NCBI GenBank assembly: GCA_949825025.1
Contig: OX463778.1
Coordinates: 10,840,733-10,904,732, forward strand
DNA length: 64,000 bases
Source: Siphlonurus alternatus
Taxonomy: Eukaryota; Arthropoda; Insecta; Ephemeroptera; Siphlonuridae
Direction of reading: 5' to 3'
Shown: one piece after another, positions 36,474 through 47,823 of the stretch
How the letters are laid out: each line of letters begins with the position of its first letter
Position numbering within the stretch: position 1 is the stretch's first letter
Program-made: the position numbers and the translations under genes
Notes under the pieces: generated by a model
What the model saw: only the letters and a program-made list of their open reading frames with translations
What the model was told of the DNA's origin: nothing
Database searches by the model: none

Positions 36474-37569
36474 GAGGGCGCTTTCGGTGATTTTTTACGC
36501 CCAAAAAGATGTTTATTGAACTCCAGTTCTTTTTGGAGAACTATTAGTACGTGCCACAAAGTCAAAATTTTCTCAGTATATAGAACAAATGTTGCCCTAC
36601 AGAACATTAATTTTCTTATTTTGATAGCACTTTAATTATTATGGTTTATCAACACTCAAAGTAGCCGAATATTGTACTTTTGAGTAATTTTTTACAAAAA
36701 AAAAAAAAAACAACAACAAACTAAAAATCGTACAAAGAAATGAATTTTTTTATTATGTAGAAAAGTTTGGGGTCTTTCAAGCAAAATTAACAGAAAGATT
36801 CAAAATTTATTACTTCTATCTAATAACTTGGAGTGCAAATGCATGAATATCAAATTTTTTGATAAAATTTTGGTGGACTTTGCTGCAACGAGTGACTGCC
36901 GGCAAGGACAAACAGAGGTGACATTCAGAAACATTTTTTGTTTGCTTACTTTTGAATAGCTGCATAGAAAGATGCACAATATTATCAATATATTTTTTAT
37001 TTTTAATATGCGTCAAAAAATCGTAGAGAAAAAAATTAAAAAACATATCAGGGGTAATTTTTCTTCACACTGATTTTTTGAAAAACAATTTCATAAAACG
37101 GAATTTTGGAAAAAAATTGATAAATTTGACACTGACAAATGTGTTAGTTTACCTCACTTGTGCGCTGCTCTGCTCAAAGCGCACGACAGCTGCAAAGACA
37201 TCAACTTGAGAATGAGCCACCTTATGGAAAGATTATGAAATCAATTTGTTTTTCGTTTTATAATTTGAGGACAAACAATCGCAGAAAAAAAAATTAAAAA
37301 ACTTCTGAGTAGAATTTTTTCTCCCTGAACTGATTATTGTAGTCCCATTTTGATATTACGATATTATGTTGAAAAATTGCAAATAAATTGACCATATCAA
37401 ATTTCATTGTTTACCATCACATGTGTGCCACTGAGGCAGCTCAAGACTTGAGCGCTCGACATAAACGTCAACTATCCACCCACCTCCTCAACTTTGACAC
37501 GCCGCTTCAGTCCAGAGATTCTCCCTATCTCCCCCCAACTCTGGTCTGAGACACAGCGAGAGCGCCCTC
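36474..37569. mobile_element. 1.1-kb TTAA-flanked element (GAGGGCGCT ends)
   Basis: Inverted ends GAGGGCGCTTTCGGTG and GAGGGCGCTCTCGCTG, with TTAA on both sides (36470-36473 and 37570-37573). No transposase reading frame is visible, so it is non-autonomous or decayed. It starts four bases from the preceding MITE. Confidence 0.7.
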
Positions 37570-38146
37570 TTAAGGGTCACATTAATAATTCATATATACG
37601 AAACTGATAGGAATAGTTTTTAAAATGTTGAATGTTTATTGTAGATCCACTGGCTGGTAAAATAACACACACAATTATAAATATTTTAAAACTTTAAATT
37701 TTCTGTGTATTAAAAGTGGAACACAATAAAACAAATTTATATAAAAATATAAATTTGAGTCTTATAATCAATTTCTTTGGAGACATTTAAAAACACACAT
37801 AAATTGTACTAAACGAGGCTAAATTATGATATTTATGATATATTATTATATTTTTTTAAAAAAATTTACATTTAAAATATTTCTTGGTCTGCAAGTTAAG
37901 CCAGCAGTATTACGTGATTACATGATACAATTTTTGCTTACAATAAATTTTTCACACTTTCTGCAAGCAAACTTACATAGTAGTAGATTTTTTATTGCAA
38001 TTAATTTAGAGCATATTATGAATCAATTGTAAAAAAGAAAATAATTTGCAAGTGGATGAGATAAAAATTATTTCAATGAAAAATTGTAAAGAAAATTGTA
38101 TCATGTGATACCAGATTTAGTTTAAACAAGGTAACTCATTTATCTC

Positions 38147-38230
38147 CTAGACTCCCTTCTTGCTGTCTTCTCTCTTAGCGCTCGACATTTGCTGTAGCAG
38201 CTTCAGGAGAATCTGGAACCTTCTCATTAT
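38147..38230 (-). CDS. GON4L: GON4L terminal exon
   Basis: Encodes IMRRFQILLKLLQQMSSAKR, EDSKKGV and TAG. Acceptor TTGCAG; phase 0 matches the CAG|GTGAG donor at 40482. The helix completes the Myb/SANT-like domain (RTPEQ-IMRRFQILLKLL). A possible AATAAA lies near 37991-37996 on the minus strand. Confidence 0.78.
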   Translation of the reverse strand: MMRRFQILLKLLQQMSSAKREDSKKGV

Positions 38231-41200
38231 CTGCAACAAAACCAGACATGCAGTTCAGTCACAGGACTTTATTTATTATGTATATCACCACACAAGATAT
38301 AAAAAACATTGAGTGAGGATAGCAACAAAGGCACTGTATGTACAGGAGTGGTTGTTATTATATATCCTTTTAAATTTTGACAAAATAATGTAAACAGTAC
38401 ACACTACTTAGGTTTTCTGACAAATTGTGATTATAACAAACTTGCAAGTCGAGACATCAGTGTACAGTAAATAGCAGATAAAATAAGCCAACAATGGTTC
38501 TTTGTTGTCAAGGTACAAAGTTTAAATTCCATATCTCCAGCTTATCACAGAGCTCTATGCATTTTCACTCCATTAACAATGCCACTTGATTGATGAGTAG
38601 GCAGGCATTGTTGAGAGTGTGAACATTCTTAGAGATCTGTGATAAGCTAGAAGGAGGGAATTTAAACTTTGTACCGTGACAACAAAGAACCATTGTTAGT
38701 TAATTTTACCTGCTATGTGACTGTACTTTAACTTAATTAATTGGAACAAGTTGTTCAAGTGTATGAAAGATGCAAGAAATTGCATTTTGTAAAGCAAGCA
38801 AGTACATCTTTTTCACACTAATTTATTAATTAATCTCAAGTTACGATATAATTTTGATTCAAAATATGCAGAGATATATGATGAAATTTTATAATTTTAG
38901 GTACAGTATTTTTTTTAGTACTTTTTTTAAACGAGAAAAAATATTAATTTTTTTTATGAACATTTTAAATTTGTTAAGGGGACACAAATTTCATCCTTCT
39001 TATTTTTTAAAAGTACTGCCACCTTTCATTTAGACAGAACTGACAGGCTCTTAACTCTGTTTGATTATAAATTTTAGTTTTATCATAAATAGGTACAGTT
39101 TTAAAGTGTTTCTAATTTTATAAAAATTTAAAATAGTGATATTTTGTTTATTCAATCTTATAAAAAAACAAAAATTCATTTAGCCTCAGCCTTTACAAGC
39201 CACTGATGTGGTAACAATGCATTACTGTATCAGTCCATCTTAATGCACTCTTCCAAGAGGCACTCAACCCGGTTGTTGCTCCTTTGTTAACGAGGGTTCA
39301 AGATAAAGCCAGAACCTTTTCTGACTAATCACTATGGTGATGATTGTTGACTTACACAACACAACACGATTGTTGCAACACTTTCTCAATTGATAAAAAA
39401 AAAAAAAAAGTGGGAGTCACAAAAAACTTAGCATATATTACAGCCTAGAATTATTTATACTGTAGTTTGACGTACTACAGTGGAATTTTGTTTTATAAAA
39501 TTTGAGTACTAAAATTTTTCTAGGCTGAAATCTATGCCAAGTATTTAATGAATAACCCTGCTTTGTTTTTAGCCACCAGGGTGGTTACTTGCGGTTTTGA
39601 ATTTTCAATTAAAAAAATATGCAAAGTTATTCACCCAAATTACAACTCAGACTGAACAATTTTCATCTGTCACTGTTGTTTTGAGAAAATAAAAGAAACT
39701 TACTACGTTCATAACTAACAGTATTACAGGATTTATATTATATATTATACATCCTGATGATGCTTGGCCACATAAGCCGACTGTCTGCATTACAAGCTTT
39801 GAACCTTACATTAATTTACACCTTGCCAAGTAATTAGCAATCACCCTGTTGCCCATTGTGGTTGGTTACCAATGGCGGAACTTGTTTTTCAACATTGTTC
39901 ACAGTGCTCTCTGGGGCTCCTAATACCCAGTCTGCACGCCAGACAGTTAAGTACCGTTTCTTAGCGGGGCACGTATGTTGTATGCACAACATTTCGCGGT
40001 CTTAATCACCCCAGCGGAGTATAGACAGCCGTAAGCTGCCTTCCTCCTACCAACTCTTTCATCTAGTAGCCAGTCACACCCATTCCAAGTCGCGAAAAGT
40101 CTGCCGTATTCGGGATTTGAACCGGGGACCTCTCGGACGAGAGCCAAGTGTACTAACCACTACACCAAAGAGCAGTGATTCTACTGTTGCCCATTGTATT
40201 ACAATACATTATTGTTAGTAAATTCCCTCTTAAAAAAATGGACTCTAGTTGTTAATTTGATTAATTTAACATATGTGGCTAATGTATTGGCATTAAAAAA
40301 ACTACATTCTTTCGCCTCAGAACGCAAATCACGTAACTAAAAAAAATTTGATGGGATTTGAACCTTATGTTCTAGTGAGATAAAGTTTAGAGTTGCATAA
40401 TTTTGTGATTTTTTTTTTAGGTTACATGATTTGCATTCTGAGGCGACAAATTTCTTTGTGCTTTCAATGTTGGACTCTCACCTGCTCTGGGGTTCGTTCA
40501 GGTAACATCTGCCTCACTGCCAGCAGCATGCGCTGGGCGGTGCCTCCTTGCTGGAAGGCCTCCAAGATGGCCTTGTCTTCATCCCTCGTCCAGCACGGAT
40601 CGCTGCTATTGCTGGATTGTGGAGACTCCTCGATGCGCTGCGAGCTGGAGGGCCTCTCTGCGGCCTCGCTGGTGCTCACCTCAGGTGACTCTCGCCGAGT
40701 CACTGGCTTGAGAAACTCCTCTTCCAGGAGCTCTGGCTGTGCCTCACTACTAACGGCCTCTTGATTGGAATCCTCATCAAGAGGCTCGTACTTGTGCTCA
40801 CTACTGACGGCCTCTTGGCTAGATTCTTCATCCAGGGGTTCTAATTTACGATCTGGCTCACTACTAACGTGGTTTGAATCTTCATCCAAGGGCTCTGCTT
40901 TGGGCTCTAACTGAGCCTCACTACTGAGAGCCTCCTGACTGGACTCCTCATCTAGGGGCTCCCCCTCTTCATCTTCATCTTCTTCCTCCTCTATTTCATC
41001 AAGGTCCATGTCTTCTTCTTCTTCCTCCTCTTCCATTTCTTCGGTCATTTCGGTGCTCTCTTCGTCGCACACCACGGTACTGTCTGGCTCCTGCAGTTCG
41101 AGACTGTCGCACTCGGTCGTCAGGCGACTCTCTGGGATGGTGTCACAGCTTGAGCTACCAGTGGGGCTCATTAACGGAGCATCCTTGATCTCGGGACTTA

Positions 41201-44200
41201 GACGTACCAACAACTCTTTGCTATACTCTCCTTCTTCCGTCTTATCTGTAGACAATTTGGAGAAGAAATGTTTCTCTTTGGACTTCTTTGCTTTTGTTCT
41301 TGAAGATTTGGGTGAAGATAAATCAGCAAAATTTCTGTAATTTTCATCTTCATTGTCAGATTCATCCAAGTTTAATTTTGGAGGACTATCTTTGAGGTTA
41401 GATGGGTCTTGTGAGAAAGAATTGCCTGTTCGTTTTCTACATCGGTTTGCTGAATTTCTGCCAGAGTTTGAAAACACTGTGAGTCTCCTTATTGCAGAAT
41501 GTATGTCTTCATTAAGGAAACTGACTTTCGCGGGACGCAGAGTTTTGCCAGTTTGAAGGAAAATCTTGCCGTGGATGAACTGGAAACAAAACAAATCATA
41601 GAACATTAATAACATTATTGTTAAAACATTTAATAAAATAATAGAATCCATGTTTTTATTGTCCATGATTATATTTGTACAGTATAATTCTAATTAAAAA
41701 AGAATTCTACCCTGTAAAGTCATTCGAAAGTAACAAGTTGCCTGAAAATATTCTTTCTTTATAATCCTGCTTTAATTGTAGTACTGTATTAAGTTTCAAC
41801 ATAAATATTATCCAGCTTTTGTAAATTTTGTAATTACTGTTAAGTTGTGTAATCTTTGTGTAGTTAGTATGTTTTCTCTATTGTTAATAAATTATGTATA
41901 ATATTTTTTTCCTGTTATTGACATAAACTAAGGTTGTCTTTGTACAATCTATGAAGTTTAAATAAAGAAAATAAAAATAAATAAAATAAAAACATGCCGC
42001 AGTATTTGGTGGTATCTTTGAAATTTTGCTTTGAGGTACAGTAGCAGGTTAAAATTTTACTTCAACAGTATGATTTTCTTAAGGTCTACTGTACTTTGAA
42101 TTCTGTTCAGATCAACACGACGTTCTTACCTTCAGTCCGCAGGGAGTACAGTGGTCGGCTCTGCTGCGGAACCGCTCGTCGTCAGTGTCCGAGTGGCAGG
42201 GACACACACAGGTGTCGCCACCGTACACATCCCTGGCGTCGTCTTCGGGCACCTGCAGCGTCTCCACCGGCTCCTCCTCGTCACGACCCTCCCCCTCGTC
42301 GCACACCAGCTGCTCGAAGTCAGTCATCATGCTGCAACGAGGCCAGGAGTTAAACGCATTAGGAGGCAATTGAGTACATAGAGGACCAAATAGATGGCGT
42401 TGTGTGCAGAAATTTTTATTCTTTGCATCGAGGATACTGCAATACCTATAGTATTGGAAGAATCACAAAAATAACAAAAATTGTATGAAAGAAACTACTT
42501 AAAAAGTTGAGCCATTTTTTTTTTTAATATTTGTCTGAAGGTGGGACAACTAATTATGGTGTTGTCATTTCTGTAAAATTATGCAGTGGCTGCTGTCGGA
42601 GAATTTTCATGATTTTACTATGTTATGTCATGTAATGGGTCCTCGATTCAAGTACATAGTTCAGCTCTTACCACCAGGTTCACCGTCAACTTTATGTGCC
42701 AGTACACAACTTGGAACTCTCTCTATGCTAAAATTTAGGATGATTATTTGAAGATACGTATATCAACATATCCTTAAACTAAACATAGCGTTTGAAGATT
42801 CTCTAAATTTAGATTGCGACTGTTTGCATTTGCATTTTAGTTTAAGATAAAAATAATTTATTCTATACTTCGACACAACATCATATTTCATACTTTTATA
42901 CTAACCAAGCTATTTTATTATCAATACCAGTACATACAGTGGGACATTTTCTATTTGCCTAGTTCCTTCACATATGCACCCTGTAGTTGCTACACAAAAG
43001 GCAGATGCATCTAGTGCTTGGCATGGGAGGCAGTATCTTTTTCTAGGGGGGTGACAGGTCGGGGGTTGATAACAACTTCCAAGCATTTTGGGTTTTTCTA
43101 AAAAAAGTATACCCCTTCCCTTATTTCTCCAAGAATTTGCCCTTGAAAGTACATTATATTTTATTATTTTTATTTCTTGGACAGATTTGCAATTTTGGGA
43201 GATTTAGGAAGAGCACTCAGTCAAGCTATGTCAAAGATTTTTGGTTCACCACGCCTCCATAGACTGTGTAGTAACACTTACAAACAAAGCAGGAATAAAG
43301 TTCACGTTGTCCAGAGCTGTACAGTATAGAAAATTGTAACATTTTCAATACAGTTTTCTGATGGATGTTAAATAATTAGAAATTCTGCATAGCATTCAAA
43401 AATAAAATAGTACGTAGTACATGAAAATAGTAGAGACTCCATGGACTTACCACTCCGGTGGACGGGTGCCGGGCAGCAGTCTGAGGAAGCAGTCGGCCAG
43501 CAGGGGGTTTGCACGCAGCATGGGCAGCACCGAGTTGCGCACCTCCTGTTCTGTCACCCCGGGTTGCTCGGCCAGCGCACTCCAGCACGAGAGCACCATG
43601 CGCATTAAGTGAGGCTGCTTCGCAAAGAACGTCTGGAAACATAGGGCGTTCAGTTACTGTATTATAGTTTCATAAAATGTTTGTTGTTATAATATATAGG
43701 CTTATAATTACACATAAGTATGTTAGTTTCAAAAACCTCTTCTTCCATTTCTGATAAGGTTCGTATTATACTGATAAGCAAGTGGACAAGAAACCTTCTT
43801 ATTGAAATGGTTAAAAGTGGTTTTTGCAAACTGACAGACTCATATATTACCCAACTGTGAATTTTGTTCTCTAAAGCTAACGTAAGTTAAAATTTGTTGA
43901 TTTTTTTCTTATTATTATTGAAACTAATTTTTTAAGATGCCTCTTATCTTCAATGGAAAAACTGCATGAATTTTTTATTGCATGTTTAGATAGAGGATCT
44001 CAAGCTACGTATTGTCTATTTTTTTACCCCTTAACACCTTCAAAATTGAAGGAAAAGGTTCTGTGATGCCATAGTCATGCAATGTCTTTCCCTATGCTTG
44101 CATGCTAAATATTTGCATGACTGCAGAAAAAAAATTGACAATATGTGCATATAACTTGAGGTCCTCTATCCAAATATGAAATAAAATAATTTTATGTAGG

Positions 44201-47200
44201 TTGTCCATTTAAAGATTTACTGACCTTCAAGTCCTTGAACCAATTAGTTTAAAAAAAATTAAATTGCCATTTAATGTATTTGGGAGGTGGGAATACCAAA
44301 AAATCTACTCACTAAAGCCTAATGTACCTCTAATGTACTAACGGCCAATCAGTGCGTCCTCACCTCCAGTTTGACGATCAGGTCGGTCATGTCGCTGATC
44401 TGGGAGTGCTCGGAGAAGCGTCTGCACGCCAGAGCTTGTCCCGGCTCGAGGAAGGCGAGGAACTCAGTGGCGAGATGAGGGTGGCTCTCGAGCGCAGCAC
44501 ACACCTGGCTGTAGAGGCGCGTCACCCCCCCCTCTCCCCCCAGAGTGGCCTCCGCTGCCCCCAACACCTCCACAAACTGCTGGAACCGCTCTTCTCCCTC
44601 CTCCCCCTCGGCTGCGAGCTCTTCACGGACTTTGTTGAAGTAGCACATCGCCAGCGCTGAAATCAAAATCACGCTTCAGTATCTCCTTCCTCACAATTAC
44701 AAATCAACATTGAAGCTATCACCCTCAGTTTAGTTCCTTCACATTACTTGGATGAAACTAGCATTTAATGAGTCCTACAATAGTTTGTATCTTTACAATG
44801 ACATACTTCCTGATATCTGTAGTCTTGGTTCAAAAGATGGGAGCATTCGAGTGGCCATAGTGGCACCTTTGATAAACCATACTTTACATTGCACATCACA
44901 TTGAATGTGGTTGTTTCTGATGTGTTCAGTTATTGGTAGAAAGTTTGTAAGTAATGACTTTTTTTTTTTTTTTTTTTTTTTTGGCAGAACACTAACAGAG
45001 GCTCCCCGAAAATATGCAATGAAAATTTCATCAAAAGAGACAAACCATTTAACTGTTGCTATGTGATGATTAGGGACCAAGGTAAAAGATAACAATTCAA
45101 GCTCAGCTAGTCTCACAATGTCTCTCCTAGTTAACACTGATCAGTGTTGTTAATTTCTCACCTACAGTGTTGCCTCATGGTTAATTCGGCATGTAAATGG
45201 TCATTCTACCACCCTCACAAACTACTATCAAATCCAAAAAGGTGTGCCACTTTCCTTCTGGGACTTAAATGCTATTCAGGGGCATACCTATTTGAATTCA
45301 ATTCCATACTCACTGTTCTCTCTTTCTTCGCGGGCTGCTGGGTCCTCGGGTTGCAGCAGACCCAGTGATGCTTCAAGCTCTCTCGCGTGCTTCGTACGTT
45401 TAGCGGGGGGTGCTGTGGGGGCTGGGCGGCTGCGTTGGCTTGACACAACGGCAGAGCTGGCTCGCATCAGAGCCGCTATCTCCTCCTCACTGTCCTGTAG
45501 GCAAAGCTACATGAACATCTGGGAAACGTGTGTGGCAACAGTGGGTGATTTTGGGCATGCTCTTATATTGGTTTAAATGTATGGAATTGAATGAATTTAG
45601 AACATAATCCGGAATCTATTAAACTGGCTACCGGTACTGAAGTTTCTAAAGTGACCTTTTTTTTATTCATGGAAGGCATTGTCAAAGAATGTTTTATGGA
45701 TTCAGCTAATAATGAGGAATTTACTGAACTTTCAATAATGAATGTCCTAAAATGGAGTATTGACCTCAAATTTTTTACAAATTTTTAAAAAGTGAATAAA
45801 GGAAGCAAAGTTATGCCACTCTGATTTTTTTCAGATTTTTTAAAACCCCGTAAGTATTGAGGTCGATACTCCATTACTCCACCACTGACTGCAACGTACC
45901 TTCATGCCGAGGGGAGAGGAGGGAGGGTCCAGGTCCTCCTCTGCTGCTTCCTCAACCTCCATTTCTAGTCTGCAACCAGGCAGCATCAATGTAAATAATG
46001 AACTGCTAGGAGTGCATAATAAGGAAGAGACAGAAGTTAGATCAAGGAAATGATAAAAAGCATGCAGCCAAGAATTTATTATTTATTTCTTATGCATTTG
46101 GTTTAAGTGTGCCAATGAGGACTCTGCATAAAAGCCTATTATGTGTGATTGTAGAGTTGTAACAATACACTGAATTAGAGGTCTGCACGGGCCGGATTTT
46201 CGAGGCCCGACTCGGCCCGGTCCGTTCGGATGGTTGCTAGGCCCGGCCCGAGCCCGTGAAGACTGCTTCACAGTGCGGCCCGGCCCGGCCCGTGGCCCGT
46301 CCGTAGTTCAACCTCTGCTCGCCTTTTTATTTTAGTGCTTTACAACCCATTATAAAACTAAGAAAAATTCGTTTTAGAAGCTTTTTTTTTTTGCTTACTT
46401 GTTTCCCTTCCTCCTCTTTCCTTAGCAAAAATAACAAAATAACAACAACGAAAAAATCACTATTGAAATGTCGAGAAAAAGCTAGGCCCGGCCCCACCCG
46501 TTCGCAGACTGCCGATGCCCGGCCCGGCCCGTGCCCGTGCAGACCTCTACACTGAATAGTGTACTCTATGATTTTGTTATTAGCAGTTATTACATAGATC
46601 ATTGATCAAAGACTCCTTTGTTTTATGTCCAGATATTTTATTAACATTTTCAGAACCTCTTGAGGTAATGCCAATGTCATGCATCAAATTTTGGCCATAA
46701 GACACAGAAGTCTCTGCAGTAATATTAATTGATAGTAAAAGTTGCCGTTGTTAAGATTATCTATGTATCTATGAAAGTTTTGGGCAAATGCAGGCCAGCA
46801 TTTGCAGAGTCTTCATGATCGGTATACAGTGAACCATAGTGTTTAGTCCATTTATCATGGATCATGGATTTAAAAGTATATTTAGTTCTATGACTTCTAT
46901 GCTACCGCATGCTTTACAGTACACAAAGGTACTTAAGAACAATGTCTTACAACATAATTTTTGTTATAAAATTATTTATTTGCAATATGTGGGACAATAT
47001 AATACATAATGACTGTGTTGTTATATGATGTGTGTGACTTGCTATGTATGTATGTTTTGATGCTTCAATTTCTGACTTGATCAATATTATTACATGTAAT
47101 CAAATGATTAAAATGTTATTGTATTCTATTCAATGTCTTACAACATCATTGGTGAGGGACTCCGTGGCTCCTCCTCTTCTTCAGCCGGGGAAGGTGGACT

Positions 47201-47823
47201 GAGACAAACTTCAGAGTCCAAGTCGAGTCCCGTTATCATGACGCACGGCTTTCTCTCTCCCTGTGAGCACCATTGGTTACCAAACATCAGTGTATAATCT
47301 ACCTTTCTTTGCAGTATGCATATGGCTAGAGGTGAATTATTAGGCACCCTGCAATGAGCCCTTATTTCAAAGCTAATCAAGAAGTTGCGTTGGCGATTCA
47401 ACTGTTCTTTATTTATGCATATCAGTGTGATAAAGGTGAAGATTACTGGCTGCTTACTTCACCACATGATACTTTGTTTGCAATTGAAGTTCTATTATAT
47501 TTACCTTGGGTAAACCGAGCTGTAGCTTCTTGCTGGTTTTGGCTTTGCGATGAACGCTGTATTTTCTGAGAATGGGGGTGACGTGTTTCAGCGGCGATGA
47601 CTTCTTGAGACTGGTGAGGTCTGGACAAGGACTACGTCGTGGTGACTTGAGGATCATCGGCGGAGTAGGAGGACTAAGAGGCTTCTCCCTGGACACCTCC
47701 TCAAGACCACTGGTGCTGCTGGGGGCCAAATCTTCCTCCTCTATGCTACTATCCGGCACAGGTGACCGCTGCGGAGTCGATATGATCGGCATACTGGGCA
47801 GCATTTTGATGTACCGAGCTTTA
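38147..47823 (-). CDS. GON4L: GON4L-like nuclear regulator, nine 3' exons (5' part not found)
   Basis: Exons 47505-47823, 47142-47260, 45900-45969, 45314-45494, 44364-44656, 43451-43632, 42130-42331, 40482-41579 and 38147-38230 join in phase to 848 residues and a stop. GON4L proteins (C. elegans GON-4, zebrafish Udu) are nuclear factors for cell division and differentiation; the human protein binds YY1, SIN3A and HDAC1. In order I see Ser/Pro-rich sequence, EEEIAALM, two PAH-like helical segments, a CPCHSD...HCTPCG cluster followed by FIHGKIFLQTGK, a Glu/Asp-rich region with tandem EPLDEES units, and a C-terminal Myb/SANT-like domain starting CWTRDEDKAILEAFQQGG and ending in the last exon. 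The first visible exon opens in phase 2, so more exons or a non-coding leader should lie upstream. Assignment rests on domain order and my recall of the family. Confidence 0.82.
38462..38726. mobile_element. Foldback in the GON4L last intron
   Basis: Arms of about 100 bp, GTACAGTAAATAGCAG and AACAATGGTTCTTTGTTGTC with AAGTTTAAATTCC, repeated inverted to 38726. Confidence 0.78.
39945..40172 (-). mobile_element. tRNA-like SINE in the GON4L last intron
   Basis: On the minus strand the head reads TGGTGTAGTGGTTAGTACAC (A-box like), an anticodon arm that could present CTC (Glu), and GGTTCAAATCC (B-box like). The T-stem has a C:C mismatch and no acceptor stem forms, so this is not a working tRNA. 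A non-tRNA body follows to about 39945. Only one copy is seen. Confidence 0.6.
40310..40450. mobile_element. Short foldback in the GON4L last intron
   Basis: About 141 bp with ends TTCGCCTCAGAACGCAAATC and GATTTGCATTCTGAGGCGA. Its right end is about 30 bases from the donor of the large GON4L exon. Confidence 0.68.
40482..41579 (-). CDS. GON4L: GON4L large exon: acidic repeats and start of Myb/SANT
   Basis: A 366-codon exon. FIHGKIFLQTGKTLRPAKVS follows directly on the Cys cluster; then come a basic Ser-rich part, a run of Glu/Asp, tandem EPLDE(E/D)S(S/N)QEAVSSE units (about 40735-40961), and CWTRDEDKAILEAFQQGG with LPERTPEQ at the donor. The upstream in-frame Met codons lie in the intron and are not a start. 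Confidence 0.85.
42130..42331 (-). CDS. GON4L: GON4L exon: Cys/His cluster
   Basis: Encodes MMTDFEQLVCDEGEG, then CVCPCHSDTDDERF and HCTPCGLK. The closely spaced Cys and His residues could bind metal; that is inference, though the cluster has a counterpart in GON4L proteins. Confidence 0.8.
43451..43632 (-). CDS. GON4L: GON4L exon: second PAH-like segment
   Basis: Encodes TFFAKQPHLMRMVLSCWSAL through LLADCFLRLLPGTRPPE, a typical PAH end in this family. Acceptor TTCCAG; donor GTAAGT in phase 2, joining as PPE-C-MMTDFEQL. Confidence 0.8.
44364..44656 (-). CDS. GON4L: GON4L exon: first PAH-like segment
   Basis: Encodes LAMCYFNKVREELAAEGEEG, a helical segment with HPHLATEFLAFLEPGQAL, then DMTDLIVKLE, which begins the second segment. 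The pattern fits paired amphipathic helix (PAH) modules as in SIN3 and GON4L. Confidence 0.8.
45314..45494 (-). CDS. GON4L: GON4L exon: EEEIAALM segment
   Basis: Encodes DSEEEIAALMRASSAVV, a basic Pro-rich stretch and DPAAREERENT. The donor in phase 1 sits within a repeat related to the one at 5161-5260, so the intron start is repeat-derived sequence. Confidence 0.78.
45900..45969 (-). CDS. GON4L: GON4L short exon
   Basis: A 70-base exon encoding LEMEVEEAAEEDLDPPSSPL and GMK. Acceptor GGTTGCAG and donor AAG|GTACGT. It is supported because it restores phase between its neighbours. Confidence 0.72.
46176..46549. mobile_element. hAT-like element, GC-rich, in a GON4L intron
   Basis: A 374-bp element with inverted termini TAGAGGTCTGCACGGGC, flanked by a perfect 8-bp duplication CACTGAAT (46168-46175 and 46550-46557). 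Arms of repeated GGCCCGGCCCG border an AT-rich centre. No transposase; non-autonomous. Confidence 0.88.
47142..47260 (-). CDS. GON4L: GON4L exon: acidic/Pro linker
   Basis: Encodes GERKPCVMITGLDLDSEVC and an acidic Pro-rich run. Acceptor CTCACAG; donor GTAAGA in phase 2, joining to the next exon as MM-L-LEMEVEE. Confidence 0.75.
47505..47823 (-). CDS. GON4L: GON4L exon: Ser/Pro-rich segment
   Basis: Acceptor CGACAG and donor AAG|GTAAAT. It encodes KARYIKMLPSMPIISTP and a Ser/Pro-rich, proline-directed-phosphosite-like stretch. The first base completes a codon from an unseen upstream exon (phase 2). If that exon is non-coding, translation could begin at the Met codon at 47804. Confidence 0.75.

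Noticed and set aside
39945..40172. Functional tRNA-Glu gene
   Set aside because: The T-stem has a C:C mismatch, no acceptor stem can be drawn, and a non-tRNA body is attached.
40393..41556. Several plus-strand Ser-rich open frames
   Set aside because: They are the complements of the Glu/Asp-rich GON4L exon.
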